From JBBRZM01 sp963813635 (GTDB taxonomy: Bacteria; Actinomycetota; Acidimicrobiia; IMCC26256; JBBRZM01): a DNA stretch of 64,000 bases. The notes below the pieces were generated by a model. It worked only from the letters and a program-made list of their open reading frames with translations, was not told the origin of the DNA and searched no databases. The position numbers and the translations under genes are program-made. How positions within the stretch are numbered: the first letter of the stretch is position 1; the number at the start of each line of letters is the position of its first letter. The DNA is taken from contig CAWEZO010000002.1 of assembly GCA_963813635.1 (NCBI GenBank), forward strand, positions 620,001 through 684,000, in the 5' to 3' direction. Below are positions 29,765 to 38,441 of this stretch, piece by piece.

Positions 29765-29977
29765 GACATTCTCCCGACTCGCAAACCCACACTCCGCTAC
29801 GAGGGCACGAGCGAGGTGTTCTTCGACCTGGCCGAGGCGACCGCGCGAGAGATGGGCGCAGCGTTCGTCGCCATCGACGGGCTCGGCCACGACGAGGCGT
29901 TCCAGCAACTCGACACGGTCGCGCCGACGGTCCGCGAGTTCCTCTCCCGCTCCATGGCGGCCCACGCCGATCGTTGA
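29765..29977 (+). pseudogene. C-terminal fragment of an alpha/beta hydrolase
   Basis: In the frame ending with the TGA at 29975-29977 the DNA reads DILPTRKPTLRYEGTSEVFF, then DLAEATAREMGAAFVAIDGL, then GHDEAFQQLDTVAPTVREFL. This resembles the last strand and helix of alpha/beta hydrolases, with the catalytic histidine in GLGHDEAF. Everything upstream is missing, replaced by the ISL3 remnant on the other strand. It is too short to be active. Confidence 0.5.
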
Positions 29978-30029
29978 TCCCGAGCGGCGTTGCTGGTCAC
30001 CGCGGAACGCCCGGTGACAGGATGCAGCA

Positions 30030-30515
30030 ATGACGACGGAACGACTCGAGGTCCAGCGCACAATCCCGACAGGCCCGGCGACGATCTTCCGGTTGCTGTG
30101 CGACCCGCAAGGTCACGTGGCGATCGACAGCTCCGGAATGTTGCAAGCCGCCACCGGCAAGCCCGTAACGACCGTCGGCGACAGCTTCGTCGTACACATG
30201 GATCGCGAGGCCCTCAACGACTACCCGCTCGGCGAGTACGACGTAACCGTCACCATCACGACGTTCGTTCCCGACCGCGAGATCGCGTGGAAGCCCGAGG
30301 GCCAGATCAAACCGCAGATCGGCCACGTCTACGGCTACACGCTCGAACCCGTTGAGGGCGGCACGCTCGTCACGTCGTACTACGACTGGTCCGACATCGA
30401 CCCCGTGTGGAGAGAGGCCGGGATCTTCCCGGTCATGTCCGAGGGCACGCTACGCGCCACCCTCGGGATCTTGTCCCGGACGGTCGCATCTGGCGTCATC
30501 GACGCGGCCGGTTGA
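30030..30515 (+). CDS. SRPBCC-family protein (START/Bet v1-like, polyketide cyclase type)
   Basis: 161 residues with the pattern of the helix-grip fold: an N-terminal strand (LEVQRTIPTGPATIFRLLCD), strands in the middle (DVTVTITTFVPDREIAWKPE) and the C-terminal region with YTLEPVEGGTLVTSYYDWSD. Such proteins bind hydrophobic ligands or act as cyclases or hydrolases; no specific role can be assigned. The start at 30030 is supported by the first strand directly after the methionine. It stands alone between gene remnants. Confidence 0.75.
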   Translation: MTTERLEVQRTIPTGPATIFRLLCDPQGHVAIDSSGMLQAATGKPVTTVGDSFVVHMDREALNDYPLGEYDVTVTITTFVPDREIAWKPEGQIKPQIGHVYGYTLEPVEGGTLVTSYYDWSDIDPVWREAGIFPVMSEGTLRATLGILSRTVASGVIDAAG

Positions 30516-30548
30516 ATCGGCGCACTCGGTTTGCCAAGACGCCCCGGG

Positions 30549-30835
30549 CTACGGGTCTGCGGGCGATCGCGATCGACGGGACACGAACGCGAACCCTGCC
30601 CCCAGCAGCAGGCTCGCGGTACCAAGGAACGCGAGCGCGTCGGTGTCGCGCCGCGAACGGTCGGTCATGCCGGTCGCCGGCAACGTCGCTGTCGTCACCG
30701 CCGCGGTCGTAGGTACGGCCGCCGCGACGTTGGTCAGCGCGAACGTGGCGCTCGTGTTCGCATGATCTGCGGTCGCGGTCACGTCGAAGGAACCCGCGGG
30801 TCGCGGTCGCGTTGAGCACCGTCGACGTCGCGATG
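30549..30835 (-). pseudogene. C-terminal end of an Ig-like-repeat surface protein with an LPATG sorting signal (remnant)
   Basis: On the minus strand the DNA reads LADGIATSTVLNATAT in one frame and, after a frame change near 30795, SFDVTATADHANTSATFALT. It ends with LPATGMTDRSRRDTDALAFL, a hydrophobic stretch and a basic tail (FVSRRSRS). This is the end of a bacterial Ig-like (invasin-type) repeat domain followed by a sortase-like sorting signal or look-alike C-terminal anchor. The rest of the gene is absent, since upstream DNA belongs to other genes. No sortase gene is in the window. Confidence 0.6.
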
Positions 30836-31088
30836 CCGTCGGCCAGTCACGGCCGTCGGTGGCTCGACCCCTGAGGTTGAGCCTAAATGTCGCGCTTCGT
30901 GTCCCTCCGCGCGCGAAGCGTCCGAGGACAAGCCCCTGACCTGCCGGTATCGCCCTCTGTTGGCATCGCCCCCCGAAACGTGACAAAGTGGTCGCGGTGA
31001 CACTGAGGATCACCGTGGGTACGGTGCACGCAGGGCTGACCACGGGCAACCGCCCCGGCACTCGGGGCAACGGCGGAAATGGGGCTGC

Positions 31089-34037
31089 ATGGGAAAGCAC
31101 GATGCATATCGCCGACCGATCGCGCTCGTCGCGGCCCTCGCCATCGCCCTCGGCGCCGCCACCGTACTGACTGCGACCACCGCCCGCACGGCTGCGGCCG
31201 ACCCGCCCGCCGGCTTCCAGGACAGCATCGTGTTCGACGGGCACACCGAGCCGACAGCGGTGCAGTTCGCACCCGACGGCAAGGTCTTCGTGATCGAGAA
31301 GTCAGGCCTGATCTGGCGTCACGACAGCGTCAACGATCCCGTCAAGCACCTCGTCGCCGACCTGCGCACCAGGGTCTACAACTTCTGGGACAAGGGACTG
31401 CTCGGGCTCGCGATCGACCCCAACTGGGGACCGTCGCGTCCGTACCTCTACGTGCAATACAGCTTCGACCACGTGCTCGGTGACTCGGGTTCGGCACCGA
31501 AGTGGGGCACACCGGGCGGTACCAGCGACCCGTGCCCGACGCCGCCGGGCGCAACCAACGACGGCTGCGTCGTGAGCGGACGAGTCTCGAAGCTGGTCCT
31601 CAGCGGCACTGGCGGCGGCTTGGCAAGTGAGCACGTGCTCGTCGAAGACTGGTGCAGCCAGTTCCCCACCCACTCGGTCGGCACGATCGCGTTCGGCAAC
31701 GATGGGACGCTGTACGCGGGTGGGGGTGACGGTGCGGACTTCAACACCGTCGACTACGGGCAGGCGGGTGGCTCACCCGGCAGTCCTGTCGTCGCGAACC
31801 CGTGCGGCGACCCGCCCGGTGGCAAAGGCACGGCTCTGACGGTGCCGGGCGCGAAAGGTGGCGCACTGCGCTCGCAGGCCGAGCGGCTCAAGGCACGCGA
31901 GACGACGACCGGCAAGGTGACGCTCGACGGTTCGATCATCCGTATCGATCCCGACACCGGCGCCGGCGTCGCCGGCAACCCGCTCTTCGGCGTGGCCGGC
32001 GCAGACGCGAACGAGCAGCGCCTGGTCTCCTACGGATTTCGCAATCCGTTCCGCTTCACGTTCAAGGCGGGCACGAACGACCTGTGGATCGGCGACGTCG
32101 GCTGGGACACCACCGAGGAGATCGACCACCTGCCCGTCTTCAGTGGCCTGCCCAACTACGGGTGGCCGTGTTACGAGGGCGGTATCCGCCAACCGGGTTA
32201 CGCGGGCGCCGGGCTCACCGCCTGCAGCGGCCTCTACAGCGCCGGAGCAAGTGCGGTGCGCGCACCATCCTTCACGTACGCCCATGCAACAGAAGTCGTC
32301 CCGGGTGACGGTTGCGGCGTTAGCGGGGCGTCGGCGATCACGGGCGTTGCGTATTACAACCGTACGGGCATCAGGCCGTTCCCCGCGCGTTACGACGGCG
32401 CGCTCTTCTTCACCGACTACATCCGCAACTGCATCTGGGTGATGCGCAACGGCGCGAACGGCGAACCCGATCCGACGAAGGTCGAGCTGTTCGCAGCTCT
32501 CGGCAGTGGCGCCGTCGACCTGGTCGAGAGCAACACCGGCGACCTCTACTACGTCAACCTCGACAGCGGCGAGATCCACGCGATCCGCTACACCGCCGGC
32601 GCGAACACTCCGCCCGTCGCACGGTTCACCGCCACCCCGCCCAACGGTCCGGCACCCCTCGCGGTGTCGTTCGACGCGAGCGCCTCGACGGATGCCAACG
32701 GCGACGCGCTCACGTACTCGTGGGACCTGAACGGTGACGGCGCCTACGGCGACGACACCGGGGTCACGAGCTCGAGGTCGTACAACACAGGCAGTCACGT
32801 CGTTCGTCTCCGAGTCACCGACTCGAACGGCGCGTCCTCATTCGCGGCGCACACGGTCGTGGCCGGCGGCTCCCAGCCGACCGCCACGATCAGCTCACCC
32901 TCGCCGAGTGTCACGTGGAGGGTCGGCCAGACGATCAACTTCTCGGGTTCCGCGGTCAACGCGCAAGGGGGTGCACTGCCCGCGTCGAGCCTCTCGTGGC
33001 TCATCAGCCTGCTGACGTGTGACGGCAGCGGCACCAACTGCGTCACACGCAGCAGTCAGGCCTACAGCGGCGTGGCCGCCGGCACCACGCGAGCGCCCGA
33101 CTGGAGCGGCGCGGGCGAAACGGTGCTCGAAGTCAAGCTCACCGCGACCAACGGCGCGCTGACGGACGTGTCGCGGGTGCGATTGGATCCGCGACTCGTC
33201 ACACTGACATTCCAGACGTCACCTCCCGGCCTGCAGCTGGCGGCTGGGAGCGCCGCTTCCACGACGCCGTTTACGCGTACGGTCATCGTCAACTCGACGA
33301 CCTCCCTCGGTGCCCCATCGCCCCAAGGGGCCAACCAGTTCGCCGCATGGTCCGACGGGGGCGCGCAGAACCATCTCATCAGCGCACCCGCTACCGACAG
33401 CACGTACACCGCCAACTACGCGACGGCCGCGCGCTACGTCCGACAGCTCTATCTCGACGTGCTCGGACGGGCGGCTGATCCCGCCGGCTTGGCGTATTGC
33501 GTCGCGCTGCTCAACTTCGGTGTCTCGCGCTCGACCCTGGCGTCGATGATCGTCTCGGGCCATGAGTACCACGTCAAGATGATCGACGGCGTGTACCGGC
33601 AACTGATGCAGCGCGGCGTCGACGGCCAAGGCGGCGCGTACTGGGGCGGAATGCTCGACAACGGCACCCCGGTCGAGGACATCGAGGCGATCATCATGGG
33701 CTCGGACGAGTACTACGCCCGTGCCGGCCGGACCCCCAACGGCTTCGTCAACAAGATGTTTCAGGACGTGCTCAACCGCACGCCCGATGCCGGCGGACGT
33801 GCCTACTTCGTGCAACTGCTGGGGCAAGGCGTCTCGCGCGGCGCGATCGCGGGCAGCATCACGTGGAGCGCCGAAGCCATCGGGATCAGAGTCAACAGCT
33901 ACTACCAAATGCTGCTGGCCCATGACGCCGATCCGAGCGCCCGCAACTTTTTGGTCTACCTGATCGGTCACGGGCATCGCGACCAGGAGATCGTCGGATT
34001 GCTCGCCAGCTCCAGCGAATACCTGTTCCGCCTCTGA
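31089..34037 (+). CDS. Secreted glucose/sorbosone-dehydrogenase-like beta-propeller protein with PKD domain and DUF4214-type repeats
   Basis: 982 residues, secreted: signal peptide IALVAALAIALGAATVLTAT ending near ARTAAA. Residues of about 40-520 form a PQQ-dependent sugar-dehydrogenase-like (GSDH) beta-propeller, with VQFAPDGKVFVIEKSGLIW, GLLGLAIDPNW, SYGFRNPFRFTF and GDLYYVNLDSGEI. A PKD domain follows (ARFTATPPNGPAPLAVSFDA, then a GDALTYSWDLNGDG motif). After a linker, the last 220 residues hold four repeats of the DUF4214 type (RYVRQLYLDVLGRAADPAGL; FVNKMFQDVLNRTPDAGGRA). DUF4214 repeats occur in large actinobacterial surface proteins and may mediate attachment. The substrate is unknown. 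It is unbroken despite its length. Confidence 0.88.
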   Translation: MGKHDAYRRPIALVAALAIALGAATVLTATTARTAAADPPAGFQDSIVFDGHTEPTAVQFAPDGKVFVIEKSGLIWRHDSVNDPVKHLVADLRTRVYNFWDKGLLGLAIDPNWGPSRPYLYVQYSFDHVLGDSGSAPKWGTPGGTSDPCPTPPGATNDGCVVSGRVSKLVLSGTGGGLASEHVLVEDWCSQFPTHSVGTIAFGNDGTLYAGGGDGADFNTVDYGQAGGSPGSPVVANPCGDPPGGKGTALTVPGAKGGALRSQAERLKARETTTGKVTLDGSIIRIDPDTGAGVAGNPLFGVAGADANEQRLVSYGFRNPFRFTFKAGTNDLWIGDVGWDTTEEIDHLPVFSGLPNYGWPCYEGGIRQPGYAGAGLTACSGLYSAGASAVRAPSFTYAHATEVVPGDGCGVSGASAITGVAYYNRTGIRPFPARYDGALFFTDYIRNCIWVMRNGANGEPDPTKVELFAALGSGAVDLVESNTGDLYYVNLDSGEIHAIRYTAGANTPPVARFTATPPNGPAPLAVSFDASASTDANGDALTYSWDLNGDGAYGDDTGVTSSRSYNTGSHVVRLRVTDSNGASSFAAHTVVAGGSQPTATISSPSPSVTWRVGQTINFSGSAVNAQGGALPASSLSWLISLLTCDGSGTNCVTRSSQAYSGVAAGTTRAPDWSGAGETVLEVKLTATNGALTDVSRVRLDPRLVTLTFQTSPPGLQLAAGSAASTTPFTRTVIVNSTTSLGAPSPQGANQFAAWSDGGAQNHLISAPATDSTYTANYATAARYVRQLYLDVLGRAADPAGLAYCVALLNFGVSRSTLASMIVSGHEYHVKMIDGVYRQLMQRGVDGQGGAYWGGMLDNGTPVEDIEAIIMGSDEYYARAGRTPNGFVNKMFQDVLNRTPDAGGRAYFVQLLGQGVSRGAIAGSITWSAEAIGIRVNSYYQMLLAHDADPSARNFLVYLIGHGHRDQEIVGLLASSSEYLFRL

Positions 34038-34308
34038 GGCCCACGACTCCGAGCGCGCCGGCGATCCGTCGACGGCCGCCGCGAAGGATCGCCGGGCGGG
34101 CGGCTACCTCGGGTGCTGGCGACCCCACCGCGCTCATCGCATCCGTGGATCGCCTGCTCGGTGGTGCGCCGGTGCCACCAACGATGGGGCGTGGGCTCTG
34201 CGACTGCAGCTCGGCGGCGGTGGCTGCACGGCTTGATCCGCGCGGTCGACCCTTGGGCACCAGGACCTCTCGACGGTCGTTCCGCCGAGAGCGTCCCGGT
34301 CGTAGTGG

Positions 34309-34382
34309 GGTGACCGAGGGGTTTCGAACCCCCGACCTCCGGGACCACAACCCGGCGCTCTAACCAACTGAGCTACGGCCAC
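34309..34382 (-). tRNA. tRNA-His (anticodon GTG)
   Basis: Acceptor GTGGCCG pairs with CGGTCAC, the anticodon loop is TTGTGGT, and the T-loop is TTCGAAA. A G precedes the acceptor (opposite 34383) and the discriminator is C, the G-1:C73 identity pair of tRNA-His. CCA is encoded at 34306-34308. Confidence 0.96.
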
Positions 34383-34419
34383 CACGATAGGGACGAGCGG
34401 ATCGTGTCCGCCGGCCCCG

Positions 34420-34493
34420 CGCGCCCGGGAGGAATCGAACCCCCGACCCGCAGATTAGAAGTCTGCTGCTCTATCCATCTGAGCTACGGGCGC
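34420..34493 (-). tRNA. tRNA-Arg (anticodon TCT)
   Basis: Acceptor GCGCCCG pairs with CGGGCGC, the anticodon stem CAGAC is followed by the loop TTCTAAT region giving TCT, and the T-loop is TTCGATT. Discriminator base is G; CCA is not encoded. It lies about 40 bases upstream of tRNA-His on the same strand. Confidence 0.95.
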
Positions 34494-34558
34494 CTGCTCT
34501 CACCGGGACGCCGAAGTGTACCGGAGCGGCCCGATGGCGAACCGTCCGCTTCACGCGC

Positions 34559-35488
34559 TCAGGCAGCTGCCGGTGTCGCGAGCACCGCGCGCAATGCGGT
34601 CTCGAGCGTCGGATGCTCGAAGCGGAAACCCCCCGCGAGCAGCTTGGCGGGCAACACCCGTTGGCCTTCCACGAGCAGCTGGCGGACGAGCTCCTTGCCG
34701 TACCGGAGCTGCAGCGGCAACAAGGGCGTCGGCAGCACCGTGGGGCGGTGCAGCACCGCGCCCAGGGTCTCGGTGAACTCGGTGTTGGTGACGGGACTCG
34801 GACCCGTGAGGTTGACCGGGCCGGCGATCGAGTCGTGCTCGAGCACGTGCAGGATCGCGCGTGCTTCGTCCGGCAACGAGATCCAGCTCATGTACTGCGT
34901 TCCCGAACCGATGCGTCCGCCGAGGCCGAGCTTGAACGGCAACAACATGCGTTGCAACGCGCCGCCGCGAGACGAGAGGGCGATGCCGGTGCGCACGCAC
35001 GCGACACGAATGCCGGCGTCGGTCGCCGGCATCGTTGACGATTCCCACGCGCGACACACGTCGACAAGAAATCCGTCGCCCGGCCCACTCTCCTCGGTCA
35101 GCTCTTCCGCGCCTCGGTTGCCGTAGTAGCCGACCGCCGATGCCGACACCAATACGGCCGGCGGCGTCTGCAGGTGCGCGAGCGTCTCGCTCAACAACGT
35201 CGTGGCGCGAGTACGACTCTCGAGAATTCGCTTCTTCTGCTCGGCAGTCCACTTGCGCGCACCGATGCTTTCGCCGGCGAGGTGCACGACCGCGCCGATA
35301 CCTTCGAGCCCGGCGGCGTCGATCGTGCCCGCGGCGGGATCCCAGCGCAGTGTTGCGCCGGCGCCGGTGCCAGTGTCGGTGCCGGCGGCTCCGCGGACGA
35401 GTCGGACGGGACGGTGGCCGGAGCGCTCGAGCACGGGCAGCAACGCAGTGCCGATGAATCCCGAGGAACCGGTTACCAGTACGTCCAC
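34559..35488 (-). CDS. TIGR01777-family NAD(P)-dependent epimerase-like protein (YfcH type)
   Basis: 309 residues with an extended-SDR Rossmann fold. The N-terminus MDVLVTGSSGFIGTALLPVL gives the dinucleotide-binding motif TGxxGFIG. The family hallmarks follow: HLAGESIGARKWTAEQKKRI, SASAVGYYGNRG with the tyrosine position, FKLGLGGRIGSG and YMSWISLPDEARA. The C-terminus has the YGKELVRQLLVEGQRVLPAK segment typical of this family. The reaction has not been defined for most members. The nearest genes are tRNA-Arg and tRNA-Lys, so context adds nothing. Confidence 0.88.
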   Translation of the reverse strand: MDVLVTGSSGFIGTALLPVLERSGHRPVRLVRGAAGTDTGTGAGATLRWDPAAGTIDAAGLEGIGAVVHLAGESIGARKWTAEQKKRILESRTRATTLLSETLAHLQTPPAVLVSASAVGYYGNRGAEELTEESGPGDGFLVDVCRAWESSTMPATDAGIRVACVRTGIALSSRGGALQRMLLPFKLGLGGRIGSGTQYMSWISLPDEARAILHVLEHDSIAGPVNLTGPSPVTNTEFTETLGAVLHRPTVLPTPLLPLQLRYGKELVRQLLVEGQRVLPAKLLAGGFRFEHPTLETALRAVLATPAAA

Positions 35489-35589
35489 GCGCGCACCTCC
35501 GAGGCTGCGCGCGCCACGCTACGTGCGCCGACGAAGCGCGGCCACACTCGGGGTCGGGCGCGGGGCCGCGGGTAGGCTTCTGCGCTCAT

Positions 35590-35663
35590 GCGCCCCTAGC
35601 TCAACTGGTTAGAGCAAGTGACTCTTAATCACTAGGTTCGGGGTTCGAGTCCCCGGGGGCGTA
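35590..35663 (+). tRNA. tRNA-Lys (anticodon CTT)
   Basis: The acceptor GCGCCCC pairs with GGGGCGT (the first pair is a G-T wobble), the anticodon stem AGTGA/TCACT holds the loop CTCTTAA with anticodon CTT, and the T-stem is CGGGG/CCCCG with loop TTCGAGT. CCA is encoded at 35664-35666. A truncated gene begins directly downstream. Confidence 0.95.
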
Positions 35664-35728
35664 CCAACAAGTGCCAGGTCAGCGCCGCGGTTCCCCCGTG
35701 GCGCCAGACCGCGCCCGCTGTCGCCGCG

Positions 35729-36049
35729 ATGGCAGGCATCGACCTGCTCATCCCGCTCCTCGACATCGGCTACGCGCTGATCTGGCTCCCCGGTCTCGTG
35801 CTGTTCCTGTTCGGGGTGCCGCTGATCGTGTCGTTGTGGACCCTGTTCGTGCTACCGATCACGCTGGTCGTCTACGGCGGCCTGCGCGGCTACCAGAGCC
35901 GCCGGGTGTTCGCGCCGCTCGGACTCCGGGTGCGCAAGAACCGCTTCGGCTACGTGGCCTTCCTCTTGAGCTACCAGGCGCTGTGCTCGATCGCATCGCT
36001 CCAGGGGTACGGCCAGGAGCTCTTCCACCGCCACCGCCGCTGGAAGTAG
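35729..36049 (+). CDS. Small membrane protein resembling the C-terminal membrane part of a family-2 glycosyltransferase
   Basis: 106 residues from the ATG at 35729. It has two strong membrane segments (LIWLPGLVLFLFGVPLIVSL and a following helix) and ends in SLQGYGQELFHRHRRWK. The pattern of a loop RGYQSRRVFAPLGLRVRKN followed by GYVAFLLSYQ and a terminal RRWK is what I expect at the C-terminus of polysaccharide-type GT2 enzymes. The catalytic GT-A domain is absent, because the frame runs upstream only to the tRNA-Lys gene 63 bases away. Either it is a truncated gene or a free-standing membrane protein. No function can be assigned safely. Confidence 0.5.
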   Translation: MAGIDLLIPLLDIGYALIWLPGLVLFLFGVPLIVSLWTLFVLPITLVVYGGLRGYQSRRVFAPLGLRVRKNRFGYVAFLLSYQALCSIASLQGYGQELFHRHRRWK

Positions 36050-36374
36050 CCCTCCAACCCTCTCTCCCCGAAGTTGCGTCGTTGGTACCGCTCGTCTCTG
36101 CTCGGCAAGATCCCGACGAGTCATCCCCTGTCCGACGACCCGGCCGGTCCGCTGCTCGGACGACTTGGCTTCCGGGAGTGGCGACTCGACCGCCTTGCAG
36201 CAGCGCTTTGTCACGTCCGCGTGGGGGCCCTGTGTCAAGTCACCGGGGTTCAGAGCGACGTCAACCTGGCGCTTAGGTTCTCGGCGGAACTGTCGATGGG
36301 AAGGTGAGCTATTCGACTGGCGACGCGTGATCCGACCAATCTCCGCGAAGACGCGCCGTCGGGAGAGGTGGACG
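36050..36374 (+). other. Intergenic region upstream of the diguanylate cyclase
   Basis: About 325 bases without a recognisable gene. It should contain the promoter of the diguanylate cyclase. Just before its start lies a purine-rich ribosome-binding site (GGGAGAGG at 36361-36368). I see no riboswitch or repeat in it. Confidence 0.4.
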
Positions 36375-38081
36375 GTGCGATCTCGACGAATGGGCCCAAC
36401 AGCACGGACCGTGCTCCTCTGCGCGATGAGCCTGGCCGCCGGCCTCACGATGGTGGTCACGCTGGTTGTACGCGTGCGGGGGACGGACTCGGTCGCACGG
36501 GAGCTGGCCGACCGCGCAGCGCCAGCTCAGACCGCGTTCCGCGATACGTGGGCGGCGTCGTCGACCGGGCAAGAGCTCTTCATGACAACGCTTCAGACTC
36601 CGGACCAGGTGTCGCGAGCGACCGCACTCACCGCCGCACAGGCGGCCTTTCAGGCGCAGCACGCGGCGTGGACGCACTATCTACGGCACACGTTGCACCG
36701 CCCGGGTGAGCGCGCCTTGCAACAGTCGTACACGACGGCGGCCGCTCGAGGGGTCAAGCTCGCGGCCAGCATCCTTGGCATGAGCACCGCGAATCCAGCC
36801 TTCGAGACGACTTTGGCCGCCGAGCGTCGCGCGTCCGGCGATGCCAATACGGCACTGATTTCGCTCCAAACGAGATTCTACGACCCGATCACGCGCGCCC
36901 ACGCCGCCACAATCGTCGCCGGGATCAATGACGCCCGCAATACCATGTACCTGTCGTACGCGACGCTTGCCCTGATGCTCAGCATCGCCGGCTTGTGGCT
37001 CATGCGCGGCTCTCGCCGCGATGACCGGCGCATGAGGACCGACGCGACCGCGATGCAGGCCGAGGCCCGATATGCGAATCTCGAAACCTCGCTGCAGCGC
37101 GGCCTCGAGATGGAACAAACCGAGGAAGCGACCTATGACGTCATCGCGCAGGCACTCACGATCGTCGCGCCCGACGTACCGTCGGAGATGCTCCTCGCCG
37201 ACTCGAGTCAGGCGCATTTCCGCCAGGTGTTCAGTACCGCTCCTGGCGCGGATGCCGCCTGTCGCGTGGGTGCGCCCGACGAGTGCCCGGCAACAATGAC
37301 CGGACAGACGCAGTTCTTCAAAAGCAGCTCGCAGCTCGACACCTGCCCGTACCTGCGCGGGCGGAACGATGAGGTATGGGCAGTGTGCGTGCCGGTCAGC
37401 ATCGCGGGCCGCACCACCGGCGTAGTCCACATGCAACGCCCGGTGGAGCCTCCGTCCGCCGCCACCCGCCGCGGGTGGGAACTGATCGCTCGCAAAGCCG
37501 GCGATCGCCTCGGGATGCTCCGAGCGTTTGCCCGATCCGAGACCCAGGCGAGTACCGATCCGCTCACCGGCCTGCTCAACCGACGCAGCCTCGAAGCACG
37601 CACGCGTGATCTCACCGACAAAGGGCTTCCGTTCGTCGTCGCGTACGGCGATCTCGACCAGTTCAAGCTGCTCAACGACGTGCACGGCCATGACACCGGC
37701 GACCGGGCCCTGCGGCTCTTCGCTCGAGTGCTGCGTGACAGCGTCCGCCCCAACGACGTTCCCGCGCGCTACGGCGGCGAGGAGTTCGTCGCCGTCCTTC
37801 CGGACTGCCCCATGGACAATGCAGTCATCGTCATCGAGCGCATCCGGAGCCGACTGCGCACCTTGCTCACCGACGGCACCGTGCCACCCTTCACGGTCAG
37901 CTTTGGGCTCGCCGCGTCGGAGACCGGTCTCACCTTTGGCGAAACAGTAGACGCCGCCGACCAGGCCCTCCTACGCGCGAAGCGCGACGGCCGTGACCGC
38001 ATCGTGATCGCAGGTGTCGAAACAGCCGACGACGCAATCACCAGCACCGTTACGCCGTCCGAGGCCACGCCATCCGTCTGA
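36375..38081 (+). CDS. Membrane-bound diguanylate cyclase (sensor + GAF-like + GGDEF)
   Basis: Makes cyclic di-GMP from two GTP. The GTG at 36375 is preceded by GGGAGAGG at the right distance; an ATG at 36390 is the alternative. Domains in order: a first membrane helix (VLLCAMSLAAGLTMVVTLVV), an extracytoplasmic helical sensor of about 150 residues, a second helix (YLSYATLALMLSIAGLWLM), a GAF-like domain with cysteines (DTCPYL), then the GGDEF domain starting at STDPLTGLLNRRSLEAR. The active site is RYGGEEFVAV. The inhibitory site RxxD (RPND) sits five residues before GGEEF, so product inhibition is expected. 568 residues. No EAL domain is present. Confidence 0.92.
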   Translation: MRSRRMGPTARTVLLCAMSLAAGLTMVVTLVVRVRGTDSVARELADRAAPAQTAFRDTWAASSTGQELFMTTLQTPDQVSRATALTAAQAAFQAQHAAWTHYLRHTLHRPGERALQQSYTTAAARGVKLAASILGMSTANPAFETTLAAERRASGDANTALISLQTRFYDPITRAHAATIVAGINDARNTMYLSYATLALMLSIAGLWLMRGSRRDDRRMRTDATAMQAEARYANLETSLQRGLEMEQTEEATYDVIAQALTIVAPDVPSEMLLADSSQAHFRQVFSTAPGADAACRVGAPDECPATMTGQTQFFKSSSQLDTCPYLRGRNDEVWAVCVPVSIAGRTTGVVHMQRPVEPPSAATRRGWELIARKAGDRLGMLRAFARSETQASTDPLTGLLNRRSLEARTRDLTDKGLPFVVAYGDLDQFKLLNDVHGHDTGDRALRLFARVLRDSVRPNDVPARYGGEEFVAVLPDCPMDNAVIVIERIRSRLRTLLTDGTVPPFTVSFGLAASETGLTFGETVDAADQALLRAKRDGRDRIVIAGVETADDAITSTVTPSEATPSV

Positions 38082-38128
38082 CCGCGCTCGACATGTCAGC
38101 CGCCTTGCAGGGAACGGCGCGGTCCTCG

Positions 38129-38393
38129 CCCTACCCCTGGACGCTGTGTCCGCGCGTTGTGGGCTCGAAGCTCGACTTCAAGGTCTGGCCGTGAGGGCAT
38201 CGTGAGGCTGCCTGGGGCGACGCCACGTACAGCCGCACCATCACGCTGCCGCCGGATGCGCCCACCACCGGGGACACCGGGCTTCTTCATCGGCCATCTC
38301 GAACCCGGCGGCTACGCCGACTTCACCAAGCTCACGACGAGCACGGTCGTCCATGAAGTCACGGCCCCGTCGCCCAGCCCGGTCGGGGGCTAG
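38129..38393 (+). pseudogene. C-terminal remnant of an unrecognised protein, split over two or three frames
   Basis: Protein-like pieces follow one another in different frames: PYPWTLCPRVVGSKLDFKVW, then AWGDATYSRTITLPPDAPTT, then GFFIGHLEPGGYADFTKLTT ending at 38393. Read together they look like the tail of a beta-sandwich protein, but I do not recognise a family. A stop at 38192 and a frame change near 38280 break it. It may be a dead gene or again an indel-damaged one lacking its 5' end. Confidence 0.3.
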
Positions 38394-38441
38394 CCGAGGC
38401 CCACGCGTCGCGGGTGAGGCGCGCCTCTACACTCCCCCGCC

